Assembly: GCF_014197535.1 (NCBI RefSeq)
Contig: NZ_JACIFV010000007.1
Coordinates: forward strand, 124,001 to 188,000
DNA length: 64,000 nt
Direction of reading: 5' to 3'
From: Rhizobium aethiopicum
GTDB taxonomy: Bacteria; Pseudomonadota; Alphaproteobacteria; Rhizobiales; Rhizobiaceae
A program made the position numbers and the translations under genes. Position 1 is the first letter of the stretch. Each line of letters starts with the position of its first letter. Shown here in pieces: positions 53,176 to 61,928 of this stretch. The notes below the pieces were generated by a model, which saw only the letters and a program-made list of their open reading frames with translations, was not told where the DNA came from and did no database searches.

Positions 53176-53817
53176 TCAATTCCCTCCCACCCGGCGCGAG
53201 TGGGTTATCGGTATTTCCAGTTTCTCCGCGATGCGCACGAGATCGGCGAGCGATGCCGCCGCCATCTTCTGCATCACGTTTCTTCTGTGGATCTGCAGTG
53301 TGACTTCGCTGATCCCCAATTCCGCGGCCGCCTGCTTGTTGAGAAGGCCGCTGACGACGAGCGGCAGCACCTCGCGTTCGCGCGGCGTCAGGTCGAGATA
53401 GTGTTGCCTCAGCATGCCGAGTTCGGCGCGCTCGGCCCTCTTTTCCCGATCCTGGGCGATCGCCGCCTGGATTGCCGCCATGAGATCCTCGTCGCTGAAC
53501 GGCTTCGTCAGGAAATCCACTGCGCCGCGCTTGATGGCGCGCACGGAGGAGGGGATATCGCCATGTCCGGTGACGAAGACGATCGGCGGATGATCGACGT
53601 CGGCGATCTGCCTCTGCAATTCGAGGCCGTTGATATCGGGCAGTTCGATATCGAGGATGAGGCAGGCGGGAACATCCGGCTTGTCCGCTTTCACATAGTG
53701 GCAGGCGGACTCGAAGGCGACGGCGCGTATGCCGTGCGAGTCCAGCAGCTCGCCGAGCGCCTCGCGGATCCGTTCATCGTCATCGACGATGAAGACAATA
53801 TGGTCGTCCGCCGTCAT
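53176..53817 (-). CDS. FixJ-type response regulator
   Basis: The 213-residue protein has a receiver (IVFIVDDDERIREALGELL, Asp in ACLILDIELPDINGLEL, Thr in VTGHGDIPSSVR, Lys in LTKPFSDED) and a LuxR-type output domain (LTPREREVLPLVVSGLLNKQ, GISEVTLQIHRRNVMQKM). It is very similar to the other FixJ-type gene of the cluster, so one duplication is likely. It overlaps the kinase gene by 4 bases (ATGA), so it is the cognate regulator. Confidence 0.9.
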   Translation of the reverse strand: MTADDHIVFIVDDDERIREALGELLDSHGIRAVAFESACHYVKADKPDVPACLILDIELPDINGLELQRQIADVDHPPIVFVTGHGDIPSSVRAIKRGAVDFLTKPFSDEDLMAAIQAAIAQDREKRAERAELGMLRQHYLDLTPREREVLPLVVSGLLNKQAAAELGISEVTLQIHRRNVMQKMAAASLADLVRIAEKLEIPITHSRRVGGN

Positions 53818-55433
53818 GACGCCGCCTGTGTTTCAATGGGCAATGTGAAGATCAACGTTGCTCCGCGCGGATTGTTCTGCTCCGCCCACAACCGTCCGCC
53901 ATGCAGTTCGACGATCGAGCGGCAGATCGCCAGGCCCATGCCCATGCCATCTTCCTTCGTCGTGAAGAACGGCTCGAACATTTTTTCGGGAAACTCGATC
54001 CCCTGGCCATGATCGCTGATTTCCGTCTGCACGGCATTGCCGATGTGACGCACGCGCACCTCGATCACCCTGTCGCCGGCAACAGCGTCCATCGCTTCTA
54101 TGCCGTTGCGAATGAGATTGATCAGAACCTGCTGGATCTGGGTGCGATCGATGGGAATTGGTGGGAGCTTGCCGTCGATCTGCAACACCATGCGGGCGTG
54201 ACGGCGCGCCATCTCGTCTGCCATGAGGTTGCGCGCTTCGCTGACGATGTCAGGCATCGTCGTATGAACCCTCCTGTCGGCTGATTGCTTGAACAGGGCG
54301 CGGATCCGGCTAACGACATCCGCGGCCGAGTTGGCGTCTCGAATGATGCGCTCGATTGTCCTTTGGGCCCGCTCCATATTCGGCGGTTCGGCCATGAGCC
54401 ATCGTTGGCAGGCGTGTGAATTTGCGACGACGGCCGCCAGCGGCTGGTTCACCTCATGGGCGATGGAGGCCGAAAGCTCGGCAAGGCTTGCCACCTGGCT
54501 CGCCCGTGCAAGGCCTTCCCGCGCCTGACGCAGATCTTCCTCCGTCCGAACCTCACCGTCGATATCAAGGCAGATGACATTCCACTGGACGATCACGCCT
54601 TCGGCATTGCGCATCGGCGCGGCACGTGTCTCGACCCAGCGATATTCTCCATCGAACCGCCTCAGGCGGTGCCGTCGTGCATAGGGCTCGCCGGTGCGCA
54701 ACGAATGGGCATAGTCCGCTTTGACACTCGCCACGTCGTCGGGATGAACGCCGGCATCGAGGGTCCCGTCCAGCCGGGTTTTTCCCGTTCCATCAAGCTC
54801 TTCGAGCTTATAGCCGAGGAAGTCGCGGAGCTGAGGGTTGCGATAGACCGGCTCTCCGTCCGGGGCCGCGCAATCGATCATCGCCGGCAGCGTTTCAACG
54901 ATTTGCCAGAGCGAACGTTCCCTTTCCCGCAGCTCTTGCTCGATGCGCAATTGATCGTCGATGTCATGCGTGAGGCCGTACCACTGTATGATTTGCCCGC
55001 TCTCGTCCCTGAGCGGTTCGGCGCTACCTCTGACCCAGCGGTAGACGCCGTCAGCGCGCCGCAGGCGATACTGTTTCGAGAAGCGCTCGCCGGTGGCGAA
55101 GGAATGCTTTAGCGCCTCGGAGAGGCTCTCCGCATCGTCGGGATGGATGGCGGCTTCTATTATGGCGGACAGCCGGTTCATGCCGGGCTTTTCTGTGTCT
55201 GCAATGTCCGGGCCGAGAAAATTGATCAGCCGCTTGTTGAAGAAAGTCGGCTCGCCATCCGCATTCAAGCGCCAGAGAAGGCTGGGGACGATGTCGACGA
55301 GCTGTGACAGCTCCCGCTCCCGCTCACGCAGGGCCTGTTGCGCACGCACTTCGTCATCAATATCGATCGCAGCGGCATACCATTGCACGATCGTTCCATT
55401 TTGATCCCGCAACGGCTCTGCGCGCCCTTCCAT
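53814..55433 (-). CDS. PAS-histidine kinase, C-terminal part of a frameshifted gene
   Basis: The visible 539 codons start in the middle of a PAS domain (…WMEGRAEPLRDQNGTIVQW) and include two further PAS-PAC units (ending DIDDQLRIEQEL and DIDGEVRTEEDL), then a HisKA-type domain with phospho-acceptor His in SASIAHEVNQPLAAV, N box NLIRNGIEAM, DHGQGI and FEPFFTTKEDGMGMGLAI. It is the kinase half of a FixL-like sensor. The preceding half (55472..57538) ends at a stop and a one-base shift near 55483 would join them. The ATG at 55433 is internal to the original gene, so independent translation is doubtful. Confidence 0.85.
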   Translation of the reverse strand: MEGRAEPLRDQNGTIVQWYAAAIDIDDEVRAQQALRERERELSQLVDIVPSLLWRLNADGEPTFFNKRLINFLGPDIADTEKPGMNRLSAIIEAAIHPDDAESLSEALKHSFATGERFSKQYRLRRADGVYRWVRGSAEPLRDESGQIIQWYGLTHDIDDQLRIEQELRERERSLWQIVETLPAMIDCAAPDGEPVYRNPQLRDFLGYKLEELDGTGKTRLDGTLDAGVHPDDVASVKADYAHSLRTGEPYARRHRLRRFDGEYRWVETRAAPMRNAEGVIVQWNVICLDIDGEVRTEEDLRQAREGLARASQVASLAELSASIAHEVNQPLAAVVANSHACQRWLMAEPPNMERAQRTIERIIRDANSAADVVSRIRALFKQSADRRVHTTMPDIVSEARNLMADEMARRHARMVLQIDGKLPPIPIDRTQIQQVLINLIRNGIEAMDAVAGDRVIEVRVRHIGNAVQTEISDHGQGIEFPEKMFEPFFTTKEDGMGMGLAICRSIVELHGGRLWAEQNNPRGATLIFTLPIETQAAS

Positions 55434-55471
55434 CCACCGATACGCGCCGTCGGCGTGGCGCCGGCGATACT

Positions 55472-57538
55472 TTATCGTATAGGGCCGCCGGTCGCGAGCG
55501 CACGACCGAGCACCTCGCGCATGCGAGGTCCATCGTCGGGATGCACGGTTGCTCCGATGATCACCGCCAAACGGCTGAGATCGGGTTTGTCCCAGGCTGC
55601 GACATCATCCAACCCGATGGATTGCAATGTGCGCCTGCTGAAGAAGGTTGGCTCGCCATTGGGCGCCATGCGGGCAATGTGAACCGGGACCATGTCGACG
55701 AGCTGTGAGAGTTCGCGCTCGCGGTCACGCAATGCCTCGAGCGCACGCACCTCTTCGTCGACATCGAGGGAAACTCCATACCACTGCACGACCGCTCCGT
55801 CATCGTCGCGCCGGGGCTCTACCCTGCATTCGGCCCAGCGATAGACGCCATCCTTTTCGCGCCAGCGGAACCGCATGGAAGTGCCGCTGCCGCTTTCGAA
55901 GCAATCGCGCAACTTGCGATCTACGCCCGGTGCGTCGTCGGGATGGATCAGCTGCTGCAGCAGTTCTTCGATGCGTGGCGCGCCGAGAGTGTCGAAACCA
56001 GCAATGACCGCGCGGAAATGGTCCTGGTACCGCTTGTTGAAATAGATCGCCCCGCCGGTGGGCTCGACGCTCCAGATGCGGACCGGGACGGCATCGATCA
56101 TCTGCTGCAGTTGCCGTTCGCTTCGCCGGACCGCCTCTTCGGCCCGGACCTGATCGTCGATGTCGTGGCAAAGCCCATACCACTGGAGGGTGTTGCCCGC
56201 CTGATCCCGCAGCGGCTCGGCGCGGCTCGACATCCATCGATACACGCCGTCGGCGCGGCGCAGCCTATAGCGCATGGCGAAGATTTCGCCGGTGACGAGG
56301 CAGTGGCTAAGCGCTGTCCGGAATTCGGCTGCGTCGTCGGGATGAACGATGGCCTGAAGTACCGCTTCCAGCCGGCTCATATCCGGCTTGTCGGAATCGG
56401 CCACGTCAAGGCCGAGGAAATCGACCATGCGCTTGTTGAAGAAGGTCGGCTCGCCCTCGGGCGTCAGACGCCAGACGTGGCTCGGAACCATGTCCACCAG
56501 TTGTGAGAGCTCGCGCTCCCGTTCGCGCAATGCTTCAACGCTTTGTCGCAACGAAAGCGACGCCAGTTGATGCTGGCGGGATATGGCGGCGACGATAAGC
56601 GCCGAAAGCGCCGAGATGGCCAGAAAAAGCTGCAGCATGATCTGCTTGTGCTTCTGGGACTCCGGGTCGCCCGCGAATTGACCGGCGCCGGTTATCGTGA
56701 AGACCGCCGTAATCAGTGCCAGCAGCACGAGCGATATTGCCGCGCCCTTGAACTCGAAGCGGACCGCCGCCCACAGGAGAGGCGGCATGATGATATAGGC
56801 GAACGGAAGGTAGCCGCTCAGCGAAAGCGCGGCGACGGCGAGGAAGATGAGGCCGAGAACGCAAGCCTCCATCCATTGCGTGGTCGACAGCTGCGGTCTG
56901 CCCCGCCAGCTGTGGAGTACGACAAGCGCCAGCGGGGCGATAATGAGAACGCCGGTCGCATCGCCGATCCACCAGAGAGGCCACGCCGTCACGAAGGATT
57001 GCGACAGGATGCTAAACCACGCCAGCGTGGCGCTTCCGATGGTGGCGCTGACGATCGGAGCAATTCCGGCGCCCAGCGCTACGAAGGTCAGCACCTCCTG
57101 CAGGCTTTCCAGCCGCACAGGCCGCTGCAGAGTGCGGTTCACGAGCCAGGCGCCCGCCACCGCTTCCAGAGCGTTGCCGACATAGATCAGGAAGGCGGCG
57201 AGCGGTGGACTGTGAAACCACAGGACATTGCTGAACATCTCCGCCAGGCAGCCGCCCAGCACCCACCAGGGCCAGCTGTATCCGGAACTGAGAATGAGCG
57301 TCGCGATGAAAAGCCCGCTCGCCGGCCAGATGGAAATGCCGGTTCCAGGCACGATTGCCAGAGATTGCGCAAAGCCGCAGGCGAGCACATAGGCGGCGAT
57401 AAAGAAACCCAGGTGCAACGGCTTGGGGCGGTACGACCAGACGTTCATCATCAGCCGCTCCTGCCGGGTTGAGAAAACCGGAGGATCGTCAGCATTTCCT
57501 ACGGCGCTTGTTTTCGATTTCGGGGCCGGCGAGCTCAT
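55472..57538 (-). CDS. MASE1-PAS sensor, N-terminal part of the frameshifted kinase
   Basis: The 688-codon frame has an N-terminal membrane sensor of about eight helices (residues 35-320) resembling MASE1 (FIAAYVLACGFAQSLAIVPG, GISIWPASGLFIATLIL, GNALEAVAGAWLVNRTLQ, GDATGVLIIAPLALVVL), followed by two complete PAS-PAC units and a third broken by a stop at 55472-55474. The reading in the other frame continues directly as YTIKYRRRHADGAYRWMEGR. The intact protein would be about 1240 residues. The ATG at 57538 is used; an ATG at 57451 (MMNVWSYRP) is possible. Confidence 0.85.
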   Translation of the reverse strand: MSSPAPKSKTSAVGNADDPPVFSTRQERLMMNVWSYRPKPLHLGFFIAAYVLACGFAQSLAIVPGTGISIWPASGLFIATLILSSGYSWPWWVLGGCLAEMFSNVLWFHSPPLAAFLIYVGNALEAVAGAWLVNRTLQRPVRLESLQEVLTFVALGAGIAPIVSATIGSATLAWFSILSQSFVTAWPLWWIGDATGVLIIAPLALVVLHSWRGRPQLSTTQWMEACVLGLIFLAVAALSLSGYLPFAYIIMPPLLWAAVRFEFKGAAISLVLLALITAVFTITGAGQFAGDPESQKHKQIMLQLFLAISALSALIVAAISRQHQLASLSLRQSVEALRERERELSQLVDMVPSHVWRLTPEGEPTFFNKRMVDFLGLDVADSDKPDMSRLEAVLQAIVHPDDAAEFRTALSHCLVTGEIFAMRYRLRRADGVYRWMSSRAEPLRDQAGNTLQWYGLCHDIDDQVRAEEAVRRSERQLQQMIDAVPVRIWSVEPTGGAIYFNKRYQDHFRAVIAGFDTLGAPRIEELLQQLIHPDDAPGVDRKLRDCFESGSGTSMRFRWREKDGVYRWAECRVEPRRDDDGAVVQWYGVSLDVDEEVRALEALRDRERELSQLVDMVPVHIARMAPNGEPTFFSRRTLQSIGLDDVAAWDKPDLSRLAVIIGATVHPDDGPRMREVLGRALATGGPIR

Positions 57539-57797
57539 GATCGAACGCTAATCCTGTAACACCACAACCGCAACTCATGGAAATCTATGCATTGCGCGGG
57601 AATGTAGCCGCAAACTTGATCGCCGAACGGGCAACCGGAAGGATGTATTTTTTCGCTGGCGCATCCTGGACCTCGGGCTGGCTCCGCTACGCCCTGCGTC
57701 TCAGGCGTCCAACCTCAAGCACGATGGATGGTGGCCGGCGTTCCGGTCATTCTCGGTCCGTGTGAGGATTGTCGACGAGGCGTGAGAGGATGCCGAG

Positions 57798-58550
57798 ATG
57801 AAAATCATGGTAGCGGGAGCAAACGGCCTTATCGGAACGCAACTGGCGGCGGATCTGCGACGCTCGGGCCACGACGTCACGGCCGCATCTCTGTCGCTCG
57901 GCGTCGATACGGTGACCGGCAAGGGCCTGGAAGCGGCAATGACAGGTGCCGAAGTCGTTGTCGATGTGACCAATGCCGCATCCTTCGGCGACAATTCGGC
58001 GCTCGATTTCTTCAAGGCATCGACGAAGAACCTGCTCGCCGCCGCGGCGGAAGCCCGCGTCCGGCATTATCTCGCGCTTTCCATCGTCGGCACCCCGCGC
58101 CTGGTCGAAAGCGATTATTTCCGCGCGAAAGCTGTGCAGGAAAATCTCATTCGGGCCTCGGCTCGTCCCTACACGATTCTCCGCTCGACGCAGTTCTACG
58201 AATTCATCAACGGCGTGATCGACATCGGCGCCGAGGGCAACGTCGTTCGTTTGCCTCCGGCCTCCGCGAGGCCGGTCGCGGCTCATGAAGTCGCGGCATT
58301 CCTGGCGGAACTGGCGACAGGAGATCCCTTGGGCAACATCATCGAGATCGGCGGCCCCGAACAGTTCGGCATCGATGACATCGCCCGGATCTATCTCGCC
58401 GCGAACGAAGACCAGCGACAGGTGATAACCGATCCTTCCACCTCGTATTTCGGCGTCGAACTCACCGGTGACGTGTTGCTGCCTCATGTCGGGGCGCGCG
58501 TGGCGACCCAGAAGCTCTCCGACTGGCTCTACAGGTCGATGGCGGCTTAG
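57798..58550 (+). CDS. NAD(P)-binding atypical SDR protein
   Basis: The 250-residue protein has MVAGANGLIGTQLAADL (GxxGxxG) at the start and a C-terminal part like NmrA/HSCARG-type proteins (SIVGTPRLVESDYFRAKAVQ; YTILRSTQFYEFING; IGGPEQFGIDDIARIYL). Such proteins bind NAD(P)H and some are redox sensors or reductases. GAGAGGATG precedes the ATG. It is divergent from the sensor kinase by 259 bases, which show no other feature. Function is not assigned. Confidence 0.82.
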   Translation: MKIMVAGANGLIGTQLAADLRRSGHDVTAASLSLGVDTVTGKGLEAAMTGAEVVVDVTNAASFGDNSALDFFKASTKNLLAAAAEARVRHYLALSIVGTPRLVESDYFRAKAVQENLIRASARPYTILRSTQFYEFINGVIDIGAEGNVVRLPPASARPVAAHEVAAFLAELATGDPLGNIIEIGGPEQFGIDDIARIYLAANEDQRQVITDPSTSYFGVELTGDVLLPHVGARVATQKLSDWLYRSMAA

Positions 58551-58619
58551 CGGCCATCTTGAATTTTGCCGAATGAAGTAATACCTTCTTCTTGGAGAGT
58601 ATTACAGAAGGCGTTCGCT

Positions 58620-58853
58620 ATGACCACCACCGTTACTGCGAAAGGGCAAGTGACCATTCCGAAGCCTCTACGGGACATGCTTGGCATCGTTCCTGGCAGC
58701 CAGGTCGATTTTCATCGTGCTGCCGACGGCAGTGTGGTTCTGACTTGCGCCGACAAGAAACGGCCGGCGAGCCGCTTCGAGAAACTGCGCGGCCATTCCG
58801 GCAAGGGTCTCGATACCGACGCCATCATGGCTTTGACGCGCGGCGAAACGTGA
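58620..58853 (+). CDS. AbrB/MazE-type antitoxin
   Basis: The 77-residue protein has the swapped-hairpin AbrB fold: TTVTAKGQVTIPKPLRDMLG, then IVPGSQVDFHRAADGSVVL, followed by a basic toxin-binding tail (FEKLRGHSGKGLD). As an antitoxin it would bind its own promoter and neutralise the PIN toxin next door. GAAGG precedes the ATG at 58620. Its stop overlaps the toxin GTG by 4 bases, which is typical for such pairs. Confidence 0.88.
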   Translation: MTTTVTAKGQVTIPKPLRDMLGIVPGSQVDFHRAADGSVVLTCADKKRPASRFEKLRGHSGKGLDTDAIMALTRGET

Positions 58854-59254
58854 CACTCGTCGATACCAATGTGCTCCTGGACCTCGTGACAAACGACCCG
58901 GAATGGGCGGACTGGTCTATCGCGCAGCTCGAGACGGCAAGTATCGAGGGGCCTCTCCTGATCAACGATGTAATTTATGCCGAACTTGCGGTTCGGTACG
59001 AGAGAATCGAGGCGCTGGAGGCTTTCCTGGAAGAGGCTGGCCTCAAGATGATCTCGATGCCGAAAGCCGCTTTGTTTCTTGCCGGCAAGGTCTTCACGCA
59101 GTATCGCAAGGCAGGCGGGATGCGCACCGGCGTGTTTCCTGATTTCTTCATCGGTGCTCACGCTGCCGTGCAACAGCTGCCACTCCTGACACGAGATCGC
59201 GGCCGCTATTGCAGCTATTTTCCCTCTTTGAGATTGATCGCGCCCGGTGCCTGA
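58850..59254 (+). CDS. PIN-domain toxin (VapC-like)
   Basis: The 134-residue protein starts at GTG (GTGA overlap with the antitoxin stop). It has the PIN catalytic acids: VDTNVLLDL at the start, DVIYAELA with Glu, and FPDFFIGAHA and TRDRGRY near the end. VapC-like toxins are metal-dependent ribonucleases that cut tRNA or rRNA. The frame extending upstream to 58592 is an artefact. The acids are all present, so the toxin is probably functional. Confidence 0.88.
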   Translation: MTLVDTNVLLDLVTNDPEWADWSIAQLETASIEGPLLINDVIYAELAVRYERIEALEAFLEEAGLKMISMPKAALFLAGKVFTQYRKAGGMRTGVFPDFFIGAHAAVQQLPLLTRDRGRYCSYFPSLRLIAPGA

Positions 59255-59280
59255 GGCGAAGACCTGCGTTATGGCAGATT

Positions 59281-59457
59281 TCAACAAATCTCCTGCAGCG
59301 GAGGCCCAAGCTTTTGCGCGGCTCCAACACTGTCGGCGACAGCCGGTTTGGCCTTCGCACCAAAGCGTGAATCCTGTTTATTGAACAACCAGAGAATGAT
59401 GCCGACCGAGACGGGGATCATGCTCCAACCGTGCAGTGCCCCGCCGGCTCGACCTCG
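59281..59457 (-). pseudogene. Possible remnant of a membrane protein
   Basis: A minus-strand frame opened by a TAG reads GALHGWSMIPVSVGIILWLF, then NKQDSRFGAKAKPAVADS, ending LQEIC at 59281. The hydrophobic stretch with flanking charged residues looks like the last helix of a transporter, but no start or ribosome site is visible. It could equally be chance coding. It lies between the toxin gene and the LacI gene. Confidence 0.25.
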
Positions 59458-59460
59458 AGT

Positions 59461-60564
59461 CTATCGCGGCCCATGTGCCCCGTCGAAGATATGCCGCGCC
59501 TTGGCCCTCGGCGCAGCGACGGAATGACGATTGACCAGCGAGCATTCGAGCTTCGTAATTGGATAGCGCTTGCCGGGCATGGTCTGCAGGTTGAGATGTT
59601 CAATTGCCCACTGACCCATGGCGAGGTGCGGAAGGACCGAAGTGGTCAGTGCCGGTACCAGATGTCTCGAAATTTCTTCGTCGTCGTAACCGACCACCGA
59701 CATGTCCTGGGGAATGCGAAGCCCGGCATCTTTGAGCGCTTCGTAGCATCCCACTGCAGTGCGATCGTTCTGGCAGAAGATCGCGGTCGGGGGTTCCTGC
59801 AAAGCAAGCAATTGCATCGTAGCGGCGTAGCCGGCACCGGCCGACCAGTCGCCTTCAACGACTAATTCTGGATCGAAGGGTAAATCGGCGGTCGCTAGTG
59901 CGCGACGGTATCCCGTCAGCCGGTCTTGTGCAGCCTGCATCCAGATTTCACCAGTGATCGTCCCTATGCGATGGTGGCCGTGCGTGATCAGATGCCGGGT
60001 GGAGCTCTGGCCTCCGGCGATTTCACTTGGCACCACGGCTGGAAAGGTATGATCCGCCGTGTAGCAGTTCAACAATACGGTCGGGATGTTGAGTTCAAAG
60101 ACATAAGAAGGGAGTTGGACCTCTCTGGTATAGATTGTCATGTATATGAGTGCGGATATGCCCCCGTTCGTCAGCGCCCTGATTGCTTTTGGCTCCATGA
60201 CGGGATCACCGAGCGTTTGGGTAACCAACAGCACGTTGCCTGTATTCCACGACGCTTGGCGGGCGCCCTCGATCGCGACGATCGCTTCCGGGCTGGTAGC
60301 GAGCTGATCCACGGCGAAACCAATTACGTTGTCCAGGCCCGAATAAGAGGCCTTCATGGTATAGCTTGTCCCCATATAGCCGAGAGCGCGCGCCGCCTCC
60401 AATACGCGGTCGCGAGTCTGCTGTGAGATGCGGGTGCCGGGCGTGTCGTTGAGCACGAAGGAAACAGCCGCCTGTGAGCAGCCGGCCGCCGCGGCAATGT
60501 CCATCATAGTCACGCGGGCGGGCTTATCCATTTCAGGATTCTTTTGGGCCTTAGGCTTTCGCAT
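59461..60564 (-). CDS. LacI family regulator
   Basis: The 367-residue protein has the LacI helix-turn-helix (VTMMDIAAAAGCSQAAVSFVL) about 17 residues in, after a basic lead, then a ligand-binding domain (VIGFAVDQLATSPEAI…, HHRIGTITGEIWMQAAQDRL, AIFCQNDRTAVGCYEAL). It is divergent from the CUT2 sugar importer and probably represses it. The 327-base gap between them holds a 20-bp inverted repeat, a candidate operator. Confidence 0.9.
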   Translation of the reverse strand: MRKPKAQKNPEMDKPARVTMMDIAAAAGCSQAAVSFVLNDTPGTRISQQTRDRVLEAARALGYMGTSYTMKASYSGLDNVIGFAVDQLATSPEAIVAIEGARQASWNTGNVLLVTQTLGDPVMEPKAIRALTNGGISALIYMTIYTREVQLPSYVFELNIPTVLLNCYTADHTFPAVVPSEIAGGQSSTRHLITHGHHRIGTITGEIWMQAAQDRLTGYRRALATADLPFDPELVVEGDWSAGAGYAATMQLLALQEPPTAIFCQNDRTAVGCYEALKDAGLRIPQDMSVVGYDDEEISRHLVPALTTSVLPHLAMGQWAIEHLNLQTMPGKRYPITKLECSLVNRHSVAAPRAKARHIFDGAHGPR

Positions 60565-60891
60565 TCGGGGGAAAGATCTCCGGATCTTGGAAGAAGTTGC
60601 GTTTTAGGTAATTAATATTAGCACTTATCTGAAAGTGCTGGCAATCGCGCGAGAACCTGCAACGCTTGGCAATCTTCACTTTAAAACTTCATCCTCACTA
60701 GCCCGCGATGAAATGTTTTGATGCGCATTGATAATACTATTTACTAATTAAGATTCTTGTATACCGTCAGGAGGGCGATCGGAACCTATGCCACTCGTCG
60801 CTTTTGCGGCGGCCCTAGGAGGGGGCGCGCATTCGGCCGGCCGCAATTCGCAAATGGGCCCATGCGACTGCGGCCCCTCGGGAGGTATATT
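60565..60891. promoter_or_regulatory. Divergent control region of the CUT2 sugar operon
   Basis: The region is AT-rich near 60600-60760. It holds the inverted repeat at 60620-60639 and, near 60730-60755, a TTGATA…TAAGAT pair with 15-base spacing, a possible weak promoter for the binding-protein gene. GGGAGG just before 60892 is the ribosome site. No further gene is seen. Confidence 0.4.
60620..60639. promoter_or_regulatory. Inverted repeat, candidate LacI operator
   Basis: AGCACT (60620-60625), 8 bases, AGTGCT (60634-60639) form a 6-bp inverted repeat. It lies 56 bases upstream of the LacI gene start on the leftward side. It lacks the central CG of typical LacI sites, so the role is uncertain. 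Confidence 0.35.
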
Positions 60892-61854
60892 ATGAAACAG
60901 CTGAAACGGAATGCAGCCTTGTTCCTTGCCGGGCTGATACTGAGCGCGGCGCCGATTGCAATATCCAATGCCGCCGACAAACCGACTCTTGCTTTCGTCG
61001 TCAACGGAGCGTCTGACTTCTGGAAAGCTGCGGAAGCGGGCGTGAAGAAGGCCCAGGCCGAATTGCCAGATTACCAACTGGAGCTGAAGTACCCTGAGCA
61101 GGCATCGGTAGCCATCCAGCAGCGCCTGATGGAAGACCTGGTCAGTGCTGGCGTCAAGGGGATCATGGTTTCCGCAGTCGATCCCAAGACTCAGACCGAG
61201 GGCTTGAACAAGATCGGCTCACAAACAGCTCTCTTCACGACCGACAGCGACGCTCCGCAGACCAACCGCGTCGCTTATATCGGCTCATCAAATATCGACG
61301 CGGGTCTGCAGGCAGCCGAAATCGCGAAGAAGGCAATGCCGGATGGCGGCAAGTGCATCGGTTTTGTCGGGCTCCTGGGAGCCGATAACGCCAAGGAACG
61401 CATTCAGGGCATGAAAGATGGGCTTAAGGGCACGAAGATCGAGCTGATAGATGTGCGCGGCGACGATATCGACCAGACACGCGCAAAAAAGAATGTCGAG
61501 GATGCTTTGGTGGCCAGCCCCGACGTCACCTGCATGGTCGGCTTCTACTCTTATAACACGCCACGCATCTATGAGGCGCTGCGCGACGCCGGAAAGCTTG
61601 GTCAAATCACCGTCGTCGGCTTTGACGACGATCCGATCACGCTCGGCGGCGTCAAGGAAGGCACGGTCGCGGCAACCGTCGTGCAGCAGCCATTCGAATG
61701 GGCTTATCAGGGGATGAAGCTGATGGCAGCCTACCTCAAGGGCGACAAATCAGGTGTTCCCAGCAACGGCTTGATCATCATTCCGACAGTGATCATCGGC
61801 AAGGATGACGTTGATAAATATGCCGCTAACCTGAAGGCCATGGCCGGCAAGTAA
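60892..61854 (+). CDS. CUT2 sugar ABC binding protein (RbsB-like)
   Basis: The 320-residue protein starts MKQLKRNAALFLAGLILSAA, a signal with cleavage near SNAAD, then KPTLAFVVNGASDFWKAAEA and DYQLELKYPEQASVAIQQRL, LVSAGVKGIMVSAVDP, with NTPRIYEALRDAGKLGQI and VVGFDDDPITLGGVKEGTV of the hinge region. It belongs to the ribose/xylose/autoinducer-2 binding family. GGGAGG precedes the ATG; the longer frame to 60757 has no site. A strong hairpin follows at 61859. Confidence 0.9.
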   Translation: MKQLKRNAALFLAGLILSAAPIAISNAADKPTLAFVVNGASDFWKAAEAGVKKAQAELPDYQLELKYPEQASVAIQQRLMEDLVSAGVKGIMVSAVDPKTQTEGLNKIGSQTALFTTDSDAPQTNRVAYIGSSNIDAGLQAAEIAKKAMPDGGKCIGFVGLLGADNAKERIQGMKDGLKGTKIELIDVRGDDIDQTRAKKNVEDALVASPDVTCMVGFYSYNTPRIYEALRDAGKLGQITVVGFDDDPITLGGVKEGTVAATVVQQPFEWAYQGMKLMAAYLKGDKSGVPSNGLIIIPTVIIGKDDVDKYAANLKAMAGK

Positions 61855-61858
61855 TTCT

Positions 61859-61890
61859 CTTTCGCGGCGGGGTACTCCTCGCCGCGAAAG
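61859..61890 (+). terminator. Intra-operon hairpin after the sugar binding-protein gene
   Basis: CTTTCGCGGCG (61859-61869) pairs with CGCCGCGAAAG (61880-61890), and GGG-TACT-CCT inside extends the stem to about 14 pairs. It sits 4 bases after the stop, with no strong T-run. The ATPase gene starts 39 bases later. Confidence 0.65.
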
Positions 61891-61928
61891 ACGTTTCATG
61901 CCGTAGCATCCGCAGTCATGGACAGGCA

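Noticed and set aside
60779..60805. GGAAC-N17-TTT resembling an EcfG promoter
   Set aside because: The -10 is TTT rather than GTT and the gene is a sugar importer with its own LacI control.
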